A DNA stretch of 64,000 bases, from contig CAZEIH010000016.1 in the NCBI GenBank assembly GCA_964512095.1, positions 5,294-69,293 on the forward strand, in the 5' to 3' direction. This document shows positions 1-8,102 of this stretch, piece after piece; position 1 is the first letter of the stretch, and each line of letters starts with the position of its first letter. The notes beneath the pieces are model-generated. The model searched no databases. It worked only from the letters and a program-made list of their open reading frames with translations, and had not been told where the DNA came from. Source of the stretch: DTU013 sp964512095. GTDB taxonomy: Bacteria > Bacillota > Clostridia > Acetivibrionales > DTU013. The translations under genes were made by a program, and so were the position numbers.

Positions 1-141
1 CAAGTCCTAGAGTGTTCGATGAGCTGAAACACATTCTCGCGTAATTACTCAGATAAGCATAATGTATTCAGAATAGTATTATAATGTGAGGGGGCAACAG
101 TTGAGCAAATGACAAAGCTATTTTCTATTTAAAGTGCAGGA

Positions 142-405
142 GTGGCAAGATGGGCTCTTTCAACGCTATTTATGGGACTGTCTATTGAAGTTGGAAACAA
201 GATTGATAAATATTTGAAGGTCTTTTCTCTGATTCATGGATGTTTTATTGCTTCTATTTTTATGCCATTGACATCTTTATTCCTAAGCGCTTCTCACGGT
301 TCAACGATTAACATTGGGGCACTTTCATTGGCTATATGGTGTATCATCTTCTTCCCAATACCACTGTTTTCAATGATTCGGTTCCAAAGGGCAGAGATTC
401 CCTAA
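142..405 (+). CDS. Hypothetical small membrane protein (possible gene remnant)
   Basis: An 87-residue frame from a GTG at 142, with an in-frame stop just upstream (130-132), so it cannot be extended. Hydrophobic stretches near residues 27-48 and 55-78 suggest two membrane spans with a basic C-terminal tail. No strong Shine-Dalgarno is present beyond a GCAGGAG-like stretch directly before the GTG. I do not recognise the family. It may be a genuine small membrane protein or the surviving end of a larger transporter-like gene; the poor start signal and the repeat-rich flank at 490-580 favour decay. Confidence 0.35.
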   Translation: MARWALSTLFMGLSIEVGNKIDKYLKVFSLIHGCFIASIFMPLTSLFLSASHGSTINIGALSLAIWCIIFFPIPLFSMIRFQRAEIP

Positions 406-492
406 TGCGGATAATCATAGAATGACGCGATGTAAAATTGTTTAACTTTCTTTATATATGTTAAAAGAAAGAACAGGAAAAAGTAACTCTGG

Positions 493-577
493 CCTTGACT
501 ACGCTGTGCAGCCGTATAGGATGAGCGAGCGATACTTTACATAACAAAGCAGTCAGCGTAAAGGCAAGTGTTATGTA
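493..577. repeat. Two competing inverted repeats in the 406-656 intergenic region
   Basis: TACATAACA at 538-546 is the exact reverse complement of TGTTATGTA at 569-577. A second pairing, GCCTT..ACGCTG near 493-508 with CAGCGT.AAGGC near 554-565, interleaves with it, so the two stems exclude each other or form a pseudoknot. The rest of 406-656 shows no gene. The arrangement recalls a recombination site or a decayed mobile element, but nothing identifies it. Confidence 0.4.
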
Positions 578-656
578 GCGTTATATAGCAAATGGTGACT
601 ATTGTGCACCTAATATGTTATAATTCCAATTAAAAGTTATTTAGGGAGGTTGGGCA

Positions 657-1937
657 ATGAATAGTAAATCATTCGTAGACTCTTTTGGTGAGGGTGATTA
701 TCCCTTGTCCAGCTTCGAATATAAGGGGAACGTTTCTTCCTCAGCCCTAACAGGCGAGGCGAGGCTTTTGCTTTATGCGTCGGGTCTTGTATTGGATGGC
801 TTGTTTGACAGGATGCCTCTTGCATATGTTGACATAGATTCTATTACTCTTGAGAATTATACAGTGCATATAAAGGCTGGTGACGAAATTATTATTATAT
901 CCCAGCTGGGTCAATCCTGTGAATGGTTTCACCGTGAGCTGCTTGAGGCCTACAACAGTAAGGTTTTGTCGTCTCTTTATGTGAAGGGGACACCGGATTT
1001 TGACACCAAGGGTCAATATGCCTACGGGAATTTACAGGGCGAGGCGATTATTCAGGTGTTTTCAGATTGTATTTGTATCCTTTCACCGAATTTACGAGCT
1101 AGGCGTATACCCTTTGCTTTTATTAATAGTATGAAGAGAGATAATTACACTCTGACAATATCATTGAGTACGGAGGAAACATATTCATTTTCAATGCTAG
1201 GTTCTGATACTGATCCGTTTGAGAAAGCAATTACTGATCATATAAGAATGCAAAGGAATAGGGATGAAGTCTTTGCTAAAAAGCTAATGCCAGCGCTTGG
1301 ATTGTCAGGAAGTGTAAAAGTCAGCGCATTTTTACGAGAGGGAATCGCTATGAAGTTAACCCAACTCCCTGTCATGTTTGCAAAGGCTATTGAGGATAAG
1401 GTGAGAAACAGTAAAATGGGTACAGCAATTGAGCAACTTAAAGTTATTTGTGACTATGATCAGCTTGCAGTAGGCATCAAAAGTGTGCCCGAGGAGGAAT
1501 TTGAGGCCCTGAGGCAGGCGCAGCTTGATAAGCTTAATGAAAGTGGGCAAAATGTTGAAGAATTAACCCCTAAACAAGAAGATGCGTTGCGTTGGGCACT
1601 TTGGGCAGTAATTCCGACAAAGGACGGTAAGAAAGCAGTGGTGGAGTTTTCTTTACCTGGAGAAGATGCGGCAACTTTTATTTTTAAGGTGGACTCTGAA
1701 TGGAGTCGTTTCATTACACTATTGAATCAGGGGATAGAAGCAACACAAATGCATCGAGAGGTTTTTTCTCTTACAGATGAGGCATTACAAAGCGAAACAC
1801 ACCCAGAGCGGAGGATGCTGAAAATGAGGACTCCTGCTATCCAGAAGCTGCGCAAAAGGTTTATTGGAAGAGTAATACACAGTTCAGAGGAAGGGTGGAA
1901 AAGATCGCTATTAGGAAAGCTGGAAAACAAGGTATGA
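657..1937 (+). CDS. Hypothetical protein with duplicated PH-like N-terminal module
   Basis: A 426-residue protein starting at ATG 657 behind GGGAGG. It has no signal peptide or membrane span, so it is probably cytoplasmic. Residues about 32-72 and 124-166 look like two copies of one module: 'GEARLLLYASGLVLDG..PLAYVDIDSITLENYTVHI' aligns with 'GEAIIQVFSDCICIL..PFAFINSMKRDNYTLTI'. The alternating short strands resemble PH/GRAM-like or bacterial PH domains. The second half is charged and partly helical (residues 230-310), followed by another strand-rich stretch around 318-355 and a basic C terminus. I do not recognise a named function. Codon use and composition resemble neighbouring chromosomal genes. 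The PH-like reading is inference from the repeat pattern, not a motif match. Confidence 0.6.
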   Translation: MNSKSFVDSFGEGDYPLSSFEYKGNVSSSALTGEARLLLYASGLVLDGLFDRMPLAYVDIDSITLENYTVHIKAGDEIIIISQLGQSCEWFHRELLEAYNSKVLSSLYVKGTPDFDTKGQYAYGNLQGEAIIQVFSDCICILSPNLRARRIPFAFINSMKRDNYTLTISLSTEETYSFSMLGSDTDPFEKAITDHIRMQRNRDEVFAKKLMPALGLSGSVKVSAFLREGIAMKLTQLPVMFAKAIEDKVRNSKMGTAIEQLKVICDYDQLAVGIKSVPEEEFEALRQAQLDKLNESGQNVEELTPKQEDALRWALWAVIPTKDGKKAVVEFSLPGEDAATFIFKVDSEWSRFITLLNQGIEATQMHREVFSLTDEALQSETHPERRMLKMRTPAIQKLRKRFIGRVIHSSEEGWKRSLLGKLENKV

Positions 1938-2034
1938 AGACCTAGAATTGTTGGTACAACTGCCTGATTTCAGTAGTAAATCGAATGTAACAATCACTGC
2001 GCGTCATGTGCGAAGAACAACAAGGAGTATGAAT

Positions 2035-2610
2035 ATGATTAGAGGACAACAAATAACAATTGCTCCATCAAAGCTAGACGATAAAAGAAAAGTATATGAA
2101 TGGTTGTGTTTATCGGAAACTACTAAGTGTCATATGGGACCGCCTAATTTTGAAGATACTCCAATACCAAGTTGGGAAGAGTATTGTGAGGATTTTGAAG
2201 ATTATTATTTTGATGGATCAAAACCAGAGGATGGACAATTGTGGATAATAAGATATGGAGATCATGAGATAGGAGCTATATGCTATTCATCATTTCATTT
2301 AAGAGGTAAAAGTGCTGAACTTGATATTTGGATGGGAGCTGAAAAATACTGTGGTAAAGGTTTAGGATCGGAGTCGATAAAGCTGTTTTCTGATTATCTA
2401 ATACAAAAATATGAAGTAGAGAGATTTATTATTAGACCATCAAAAAGAAATATACGTGCTGTAAAGGCATATGAGAAAGCCGGCTTTATAAAGGTATTGG
2501 ATGAAGATAAGCAGAAAGTTGTGAAAGAATATTTACTTGATGAGTATTTAGAATTGTATGGTCAGGGTGATTACGGAATAGGTGACGATATTGTGTTAAT
2601 AAGAGTTTAG
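2035..2610 (+). CDS. GNAT family N-acetyltransferase, AAC(6')-like
   Basis: A 191-residue acetyltransferase. The start is placed at ATG 2035 because AAGGAG at 2022-2027 sits 7 nt upstream; the longer frame back to 1948 has no ribosome binding site. The fold follows the GNAT order: an N-terminal strand 'ITIAPSKLDDKRKVYEWL', the 'AELDIWMGAEKYCGKGLGSESIKLFSDYL' segment that includes the acetyl-CoA binding loop (GKGLG, a Q/RxxGxG/A variant), and a C-terminal 'RNIRAVKAYEKAGF' motif typical of the family. The overall pattern, including 'GPPNFEDTPIPSWEEYCEDF', is reminiscent of aminoglycoside 6'-acetyltransferase-like enzymes, so an amine substrate is likely, but resistance is not shown. It is followed 25 nt later by a HAD phosphatase, and the two may be cotranscribed. 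Confidence 0.8.
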   Translation: MIRGQQITIAPSKLDDKRKVYEWLCLSETTKCHMGPPNFEDTPIPSWEEYCEDFEDYYFDGSKPEDGQLWIIRYGDHEIGAICYSSFHLRGKSAELDIWMGAEKYCGKGLGSESIKLFSDYLIQKYEVERFIIRPSKRNIRAVKAYEKAGFIKVLDEDKQKVVKEYLLDEYLELYGQGDYGIGDDIVLIRV

Positions 2611-2635
2611 AAGCACAAGAGGATGGAGGCCGAAT

Positions 2636-3313
2636 ATGCTAAGGACTGTTATTTTTGATATGGATGGTGTTATTGTAGATAGTGAACCAATACATTTTGA
2701 GATTGATAAAAGGGTGTTGAAAAGATTTAATATATTGGCTGACGATGATATGCTAATGCCATATGTCGGAGTTTCAAACCCAGATATGTGGAAGGACTTA
2801 AAGAATAAGCATAGGATTCCCATGAGCGTGGAAGAACTATTGGAGCTGCAGAATAAACTGAAAATTGAAGTGTTAAATGAGACGAAAATGGAAGCGATGG
2901 ATGGAATCAAAGAATTACTAGCTGATTTAAGACATAACAACATCAAGTTAGCAGTTGCATCTTCGTCACCAAGATTTTTCATTGAAATGGTATTGAAAAT
3001 GACAAATATAATGGAATTCTTCGACATAATCCTAAGCGGTGAAGAGGTTCAAAGAGGGAAGCCTTTCCCGGATATTTTCTTAAGGACCGCAGAAATGCTA
3101 AAGGTTCTCCCTCAGGAATGTATAGTTATTGAAGATTCTATGCATGGTGTTGAAGCAGCTTTGGCAGCAGAGATGAAATGCGTCGGCTTTTCTAATCCGA
3201 ACTCTGGGTCTCAGGATTTGTCAAAGGCATCTTCGATAGTTAATAATATTGGCGATATAAGTTTTGGATTCTTATGTAACATCATTAACGCGTCCTATGA
3301 GTCTAACCTTTAG
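2636..3313 (+). CDS. HAD-superfamily hydrolase, beta-phosphoglucomutase-like
   Basis: A 225-residue haloacid-dehalogenase-fold enzyme. Motif I is FDMDGVIVDSEP with nucleophile Asp8 and Asp10; motif II serine lies in 'AVASSSPR' (about residue 107); the motif III lysine is in 'RGKPFPD' (about 142); motif IV is 'IEDSMHG' (about 164). The helical cap between motifs I and II marks subclass IA, the group of beta-phosphoglucomutases, phosphoglycolate phosphatases and small sugar-phosphate phosphatases. The substrate cannot be read from the sequence. The start ATG 2636 follows GGAGG with good spacing. It lies between a GNAT enzyme and a VOC protein, a loose row of small orphan enzymes rather than a clear pathway. 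Confidence 0.85.
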   Translation: MLRTVIFDMDGVIVDSEPIHFEIDKRVLKRFNILADDDMLMPYVGVSNPDMWKDLKNKHRIPMSVEELLELQNKLKIEVLNETKMEAMDGIKELLADLRHNNIKLAVASSSPRFFIEMVLKMTNIMEFFDIILSGEEVQRGKPFPDIFLRTAEMLKVLPQECIVIEDSMHGVEAALAAEMKCVGFSNPNSGSQDLSKASSIVNNIGDISFGFLCNIINASYESNL

Positions 3314-3376
3314 GCGGTGTTGATAAATAGCGGAGTTCAGCACTTGATGAAACTATAATCGAAAGGAAGTATGCTT

Positions 3377-3784
3377 ATGAGAACACCTAAAAAACCATTA
3401 TTCTGCTATGTCGATTGTATAGAGCTTTATACTCCAGACATAAAGCAGGGAATAGAGTATTATTGCAATACGCTTGGCTTAAAGGTTTTATGGAAAACTG
3501 ATTCATCGGTAGGACTTGGAATGAGAGAGGACAAAACTGAAGTAGTGCTGCAGAATGAACGTAAAGAGCAGAATGTTGATTTTATGGTTGACTCTGTAGA
3601 TGAAGCCGTTAAGGATATAGAAAAGGCAGGGGGGCAGATAATTTATGGGCCCTTTGATATTGCAATTGGTAAATGTGCTGTTGTAAAGGATCCATGGAAC
3701 AATAAATATGTGATATTGGACCTGACAAAAGGCACTTATATCACTGATGATGATGGGAATATTATTGGACAGAATGAGCCTTAA
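3377..3784 (+). CDS. VOC (glyoxalase/bleomycin-resistance) family protein
   Basis: A 135-residue single-module VOC protein. AAGGAAG at 3363-3369 is 7 nt before ATG 3377 and only 1 nt before ATG 3371, so 3377 is preferred. The two beta-alpha-beta-beta-beta units are visible: 'DCIELYTPDIKQGIEYYCNTLGLKVLW' and 'VDFMVDSVDEAVKDIEKAGGQIIYGPFDIAIGKCAVVKDPWNNKYVILDLTK'. Family members act as metal-dependent isomerases, dioxygenases or drug-binding proteins. Metal ligands cannot be assigned confidently here, so the activity is open. It stands alone, with about 330 nt of gene-free DNA behind it. Confidence 0.8.
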   Translation: MRTPKKPLFCYVDCIELYTPDIKQGIEYYCNTLGLKVLWKTDSSVGLGMREDKTEVVLQNERKEQNVDFMVDSVDEAVKDIEKAGGQIIYGPFDIAIGKCAVVKDPWNNKYVILDLTKGTYITDDDGNIIGQNEP

Positions 3785-4115
3785 GGAATGCATCCATCCG
3801 TTGGAACTGTTGTATTATAGACTTTTGTTGATTTACAAGGTGCACAATGCTATCTATTTTTTGTTATCATAAAGATTTTCTCATATGTTTTATTCAGCTT
3901 CTTCATTCAGGTTTGTGCAAGCAGCATAAACCATCATAGGCTGCCTCCTTTTCAATTAGGTCGGTGTTGAGACCATGGATTTCATTTTCAGTGCGGATTC
4001 TATGTTGAACATACAGTTTAGAGGGCAGCTTTCAGTGGTATAATATTAAGCAATTGACAAATAAATCTTTCACTGCCACAGTCAGGAGCAAATCAGCAAA
4101 GATAGGAGAGGGAAA
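3785..4115. other. Gene-free region before the metal operon
   Basis: About 330 nt of AT-rich DNA without a convincing gene. A -10-like TATAAT lies at 4038-4043 and a TTGACA at about 4054-4059, but they do not pair in the standard order, so the promoter of the operon that starts at 4116 is not firmly placed. On the minus strand near 3907-3953 a GGAGG is followed by a 15-codon frame, too short to call. Confidence 0.4.
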
Positions 4116-4415
4116 ATGAGTGGATTATTATTTAGCGAGGCAAAGAAGAAGCATTTTCATACTTTGAAGCAGTATGTGCCGATTGTAGCAAGGGTTCATG
4201 GCGGAAGTCACCCGGAATTTTTTGAAGTTCACAAATTGTTTGACGCTATCATTGAAAAATCAGAAAAAGCAGGATCAAGTAAGCCGAATATTGATGAAGA
4301 GCTTGCCAAGCTGCGTGATATAACAGACAATTACACAATTCCCGAGAATGTTTGTGAAAGCTATGAAGCGGTCTATAATATGTTAGCAGAGATAGATAAG
4401 GCCTATCGTGCTTAG
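4116..4415 (+). CDS. Small hemerythrin-like / ScdA-related protein, first gene of the metal operon
   Basis: A 99-residue, mainly helical protein starting at ATG 4116 after GGAGAGG. The segment 'VARVHGGSHPEFFEVHKLF' (residues about 26-44) supplies three histidines and a glutamate in the spacing seen in hemerythrin-like di-iron proteins, and a further His is in 'KHFHTLKQY'. Short relatives are often annotated as iron-sulfur cluster repair (ScdA/RIC) family. It has none of the N-terminal cysteine region of full ScdA. The stop lies 35 nt before the P-type ATPase start, and an HMA chaperone follows, so a role in binding or sensing a metal handled by that pump is plausible. Iron binding itself is inference. 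Confidence 0.6.
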   Translation: MSGLLFSEAKKKHFHTLKQYVPIVARVHGGSHPEFFEVHKLFDAIIEKSEKAGSSKPNIDEELAKLRDITDNYTIPENVCESYEAVYNMLAEIDKAYRA

Positions 4416-4450
4416 ACAATAAAAATACAAGATAGTTGGTGGGTGAGACC

Positions 4451-6304
4451 TTGCAGAGATTTATATTAAGCAAAAAAAATCAAATAGTGTCAATCAGTGC
4501 AGTTCTAATTGTTATTGGCTTTATCGGTAAGTTGGGCTTGAATAATGAGCTTGTATCTGTTTGGTCTTTTGCTATCGCATCGGTTCTAGGGTTAGCGCCT
4601 ATTGCAATTCAAGCCTTTCAAGCATTGAAGGTAAAGGTTGTTAGTATTGACGTTCTAGTTACAGTAGCGGTGATTGGAGCTTTTTTAATTGATAACCTTG
4701 AAGAATCAGCTATTGTTACATTCCTCTTCTTGTTTGGTGCATATCTGGAGCAACGGACATTGAACAAGACCCGTTCAGCAATTAAGGAGTTGACGGAAAT
4801 GGCCCCGGAAAGTGCCTTAAAGCAAATGGAGAACGGTGAATTTGAAGAGGTGGATGTAGATGAAGTTGACGTAGGCGACATTCTGCTGGTTAAAACCGGC
4901 GCAAAGATTCCTGTTGACGGTACCGTTTTATCAGGAGAGGGCCATATTAATGAGGCAAGCATTACTGGCGAATCTGTACCGGTTGGTAAAAAGAAGGATT
5001 CAGGAGTATATGCCGGGACGATTTTGGAAAATGGAACCCTTCAAATCGTTGCCGACCGTGTAGGTGAGGATACTACCTTTGGTAGGATTATTGAGCTGGT
5101 TGAAGAGGCTCAGGATTCGAAATCTGCAGCTGAGCGTTTTATAGACAGGTTTTCTAAATACTATACACCGGCAGTTTTGGTCCTTTCTATTGTGGTATGG
5201 CTGATTTCACGAGATATTGAACTGGCTATTACAATATTAGTATTGGGTTGCCCTGGTGCCCTGGTTATTGGTGTTCCCGTATCAAATGTTGCTGGTATTG
5301 GCAACGGAGCACGAAACGGTGTTCTTTTGAAGGGTAGCGAGGTTATAGGCGACTTCAGCAGGATAGATACCGTGGTATTTGACAAAACAGGCACACTTAC
5401 AATAGGCAATCCGAAGGTAGGGGACAAGGAGATTTATATAGATGACCCTGAGGATGTATTAGCCTACCTTGCCAGTGTTGAAAACGAATCAGACCATCCC
5501 TTGGCTAAAGCTATTGTAGAACACATAGGAGAAGCAAAGCCATATCCTGTTGAAAAAACAGATGTGGTTAAGGGTGGGGGTATTGTCGCCTATGTGGATG
5601 ACCATAGAGTTGCAGTTGGCAATGTTGCACTTATGGAACGCGAGAAGGTTAAGTTAGGCGGAAAGGTTCGAGAAGATATAAAGCGATTCGAAGAGAAGGG
5701 AAATTCCCTTGTTTTGACTGCTATTGATGGTGAACTAAAAGTATTGATGGGCATCCGTGACCAGATTCGTCCGGGAGTAAAAGAGGATTTGATAAGAATA
5801 AAGAAATTAGGTGTTAAGAATTTGGTTGTGCTTTCTGGAGACAACCAGGGAACAGTTGATCTTGTGGCCCGTGAGCTGGGGCTGACAGAGGCCCACGGAC
5901 ATATGCTGCCAGAGGATAAGTCGAAGTATATTGAGGATTTAAAGGCTAAGGGCCATATAGTCGCATTTGTTGGGGACGGCGTAAATGATAGTCCCTCACT
6001 AGTCCTAGCACAGATTGGAATTGCTATGGGAAGCGGCACAGATGTTGCAATTGAAACATCGGATGTTGTTTTAATGAATTCAGATATTAACCGCTTGCCC
6101 CACGCACTGGGCTTAACAAAAGCAACAGCCAGAAATATGCGGCAAAATATTTTTATTGCAATAGGAGTTGTGTTAGTCCTTCTTGCAGGTGTGTTTTTCA
6201 GTGAGTGGATGAACATGTCAATAGGTATGTTAGTACATGAAGCAAGCATATTAGTGGTTATATTAAATGGAATGCGGCTTCTTCGTTATAAATTAAGATA
6301 TTAG
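4451..6304 (+). CDS. Heavy-metal translocating P1B-type ATPase with CPG motif
   Basis: A membrane pump of about 617 residues that would export or import a metal at the expense of ATP. Starting from TTG 4451, which has a GGTGGGTGA match to the anti-SD 3 nt upstream (TTG 4436 has none), the landmarks are TGES near residue 172, the intramembrane CPG at about 267-269, the phosphorylated DKTGTLT Asp near 311, SDHPLA near 349 and GDGVND near 508. The transmembrane plan and the HP motif place it in the P1B (heavy metal) group. It carries no N-terminal HMA domain; a separate HMA protein is encoded 18 nt downstream. The usual CPC/CPH/SPC metal motif is CPG here, so the ion cannot be named from the motif. 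The hemerythrin-like gene upstream suggests iron or redox chemistry, but this is inference. Confidence 0.88.
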   Translation: MQRFILSKKNQIVSISAVLIVIGFIGKLGLNNELVSVWSFAIASVLGLAPIAIQAFQALKVKVVSIDVLVTVAVIGAFLIDNLEESAIVTFLFLFGAYLEQRTLNKTRSAIKELTEMAPESALKQMENGEFEEVDVDEVDVGDILLVKTGAKIPVDGTVLSGEGHINEASITGESVPVGKKKDSGVYAGTILENGTLQIVADRVGEDTTFGRIIELVEEAQDSKSAAERFIDRFSKYYTPAVLVLSIVVWLISRDIELAITILVLGCPGALVIGVPVSNVAGIGNGARNGVLLKGSEVIGDFSRIDTVVFDKTGTLTIGNPKVGDKEIYIDDPEDVLAYLASVENESDHPLAKAIVEHIGEAKPYPVEKTDVVKGGGIVAYVDDHRVAVGNVALMEREKVKLGGKVREDIKRFEEKGNSLVLTAIDGELKVLMGIRDQIRPGVKEDLIRIKKLGVKNLVVLSGDNQGTVDLVARELGLTEAHGHMLPEDKSKYIEDLKAKGHIVAFVGDGVNDSPSLVLAQIGIAMGSGTDVAIETSDVVLMNSDINRLPHALGLTKATARNMRQNIFIAIGVVLVLLAGVFFSEWMNMSIGMLVHEASILVVILNGMRLLRYKLRY

Positions 6305-6322
6305 GATAAAGGAGAGATGAAA

Positions 6323-6556
6323 ATGAAAAAAGCAACCATACAGTTGGAAACATTAGCTTGTCCATCTTGCGCTCAAAAGCTTGAAAATGCAACAAAGGCT
6401 TTGGATGGCGTGGACAAAGAAAGTGTAAAGGTGCTGTTTAATGCAAGTAAAGTAAAGCTTGACTTTGACGATACAAAAGTATCAATTGAGGATGTTGAGA
6501 AGGCAATTACTGATCTTGGGTATGACGTGATGAAATCTCAGGTCAAGGACAAATGA
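6323..6556 (+). CDS. Stand-alone heavy-metal-associated (HMA) domain protein
   Basis: A 77-residue ferredoxin-fold chaperone. ATG 6323 is 8 nt after GGAG (6311-6314) and is preferred over ATG 6317, which is only 2 nt away. The metal loop reads 'TLACPSCAQKLE', a CxxC in the place of the GMTCxxC signature; the rest ('VDKESVKVLFNASKVKLDFDDTKVSIEDVEKAITDLGYDV') follows the HMA betaalphabeta-betaalphabeta pattern. The two cysteines would hold the ion that is handed to the P-type ATPase encoded directly upstream. It completes a compact operon of putative di-iron protein, pump and chaperone, closed by a terminator at 6636. Confidence 0.85.
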   Translation: MKKATIQLETLACPSCAQKLENATKALDGVDKESVKVLFNASKVKLDFDDTKVSIEDVEKAITDLGYDVMKSQVKDK

Positions 6557-6635
6557 TGAGGAGATACTCTGCTCACTGTGAATAGCCATTAGTATGAAAA
6601 TCCATGCTAGAGTGGTATGATAAGATTATATATGT

Positions 6636-6662
6636 CCCCTGGAATGTAAATTATTCCAGGGG
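6636..6662 (+). terminator. Rho-independent terminator of the metal operon
   Basis: Perfect 10-bp stem CCCCTGGAAT (6636-6645) and ATTCCAGGGG (6653-6662) with a 7-nt loop, followed by ATTTCTTATGTT. It lies 80 nt after the HMA gene. Confidence 0.8.
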
Positions 6663-6744
6663 ATTTCTTATGTTGCTACAGGCGTAATCTAGCGTGACAA
6701 AACATTCCTTTTTTACATAAATTGTATTAATATACATTTATCAT

Positions 6745-7035
6745 ATTCGGATAGATGGCAAGTACAATCATGTAATAGAAGCGGACATCAAAGGGTTCTT
6801 CAACAACATAGACCACAACTGGCTGATAAGAGTGTTCAATGAGAGAATTAACGACAAAGTATTTACAGGACTGATTAGAAAATGGCTGAAGGCAGGGATA
6901 CTGTATACCGACGTAGTAAACCCGGTAAACGGCTGTCCCCTAGGGAAGTTTTGTGAAGATACTGATGTAGTGCTAGATTCGATGTCATTATTTGACTTGT
7001 GCTTCAGCCATGCGTCATATCCTAAAATATTGTAA
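6745..7035 (+). pseudogene. Fragment of a group II intron reverse transcriptase/maturase
   Basis: One continuous frame reads 'DGKYNHVIEADIKGFFNNID' followed by 'HNWLIRVFNERINDKVFTGL' and 'IRKWLKAGIL', which matches the RT motif region of group II intron-encoded proteins, where the Asp of 'EADIKGFFNNIDH' is the first catalytic aspartate. Only about 65 codons of the roughly 400-600 expected remain. The homology begins abruptly near 6750 and stops near 6920, after which the frame continues without recognisable sequence to a stop at 7033-7035. No YADD motif, maturase domain or intron RNA domain V is present. This is a dead scar of a past intron insertion or a recombination remnant. Confidence 0.75.
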
Positions 7036-7179
7036 AAAGCCTGTCTGCATATTATAATTTATGTGTTATCATGGAAAAAAGAGGACACAAACATTATTGC
7101 CTTATTACGTATTCAGTTAGAAATGAATGAGGGAATTAGAGAGCATAGCTTAGTCAAAAACAGACAATAGGAGGTCATT

Positions 7180-8055
7180 ATGGAAAATAATAAGAGGCAT
7201 ATTTCACTAAAATCTGAACATACCAACTGGATAAGAAAAATGATAACTGATTTTGTTAATGAATCCCCAGAAAACTGTTTGGGTGGAGATTACAGTGAGA
7301 AGGCGTGGAGCTCTCCATTGGTGGGATTTTCTCGGGGAGATGATCCATATTACCAACAATTCAAACAAGATATAGGAGAATTCTTATGGACACCTGAAGA
7401 GATATTCAGAAAAACATTCCCCGATATTGCTGTTGATCCGTCAGAATTATCAGTAATAAGCTGGGCCTTGCCTATAACAGAAGCAATTAAAGTTGATATG
7501 AGAAGACAAGCAGAATATCCAGCAGAAAGAGGTGCTCTTTCGCGTGCTAACGGCGAAATTTTTAACCTTGAAGTTGGCAAGTATCTAGTTGATGCGCTTA
7601 AAAGTCGTGGATATGAAGCAGTTGCCCCGGCCCAATCGGAGTACTGGGGAATTAGTTGGTCAGAAAGGTTCGGTAATGCTTCATCCTGGTCAGAAAAGCA
7701 TGCAGCATTCATTTCTGGATTAGGCACGTTTAGCCTGACTGATACATTGATAACTGAGCAGGGTACAGCTATTCGATTAGGTTCGGTTGTTTCCCGGATT
7801 TCATTAGAACCCACCAAACGCAAGTATACCAGCTATAGTGAGTATTGCATCCACTCTTCTAAGGGGGGCTGTATGAAATGTGCCACCAGATGCCCTGCAG
7901 GCGCAATAAATGAGAATGGCCATGATAAAGCTAAATGTATAGAGTACCAAAACCAGTTTACTACAAAGTACATGGAAGAGAATTATGATGTAAATACAAG
8001 ATATTGTGGCTTATGCCAGTTTGATATTCCGTGTGAATCCTGTATTCCGGGGTAA
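7180..8055 (+). CDS. Epoxyqueuosine reductase-like (QueG-related) Fe-S protein
   Basis: A 291-residue soluble protein starting at ATG 7180 behind AGGAGG. The C-terminal third carries a bacterial ferredoxin-like cysteine array: 'CIHSSKGGCMKCATRCPAG' and, after a spacer with one further Cys (KCIEY), 'YCGLCQFDIPCESCIPG', enough for two [4Fe-4S] clusters. Upstream, 'AAFISGLGTFSLTDTLITEQGTAIRLGSVVS' is the kind of segment seen in QueG and in reductive-dehalogenase-related cobalamin proteins. True QueG reduces epoxyqueuosine in tRNA; this protein is a divergent member with a different N terminus, so the same reaction should not be assumed. It is a single gene between an intron scar and a muramidase. 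Confidence 0.7.
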   Translation: MENNKRHISLKSEHTNWIRKMITDFVNESPENCLGGDYSEKAWSSPLVGFSRGDDPYYQQFKQDIGEFLWTPEEIFRKTFPDIAVDPSELSVISWALPITEAIKVDMRRQAEYPAERGALSRANGEIFNLEVGKYLVDALKSRGYEAVAPAQSEYWGISWSERFGNASSWSEKHAAFISGLGTFSLTDTLITEQGTAIRLGSVVSRISLEPTKRKYTSYSEYCIHSSKGGCMKCATRCPAGAINENGHDKAKCIEYQNQFTTKYMEENYDVNTRYCGLCQFDIPCESCIPG

Positions 8056-8102
8056 ACGCTAGACTGTGCTTCCGCTTTTTTAAGAAAGGATATTAGTCTC
8101 TT

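Noticed and set aside
538..577. Possible integron attC site
   Set aside because: Ends resemble a GTTATGT core but the site is too short, lacks the RYYYAAC partner in proper place, and there is no integrase or cassette series.
3907..3953. 15-codon minus-strand frame behind GGAGG
   Set aside because: Too short and not conserved in any way that can be judged from one sequence.
5590..6249. 219-codon open frame on the minus strand inside the P-type ATPase
   Set aside because: It is a shadow of the strongly supported ATPase reading frame; composition is Ser/Pro/Thr-rich and there is no ribosome binding site or recognisable domain.
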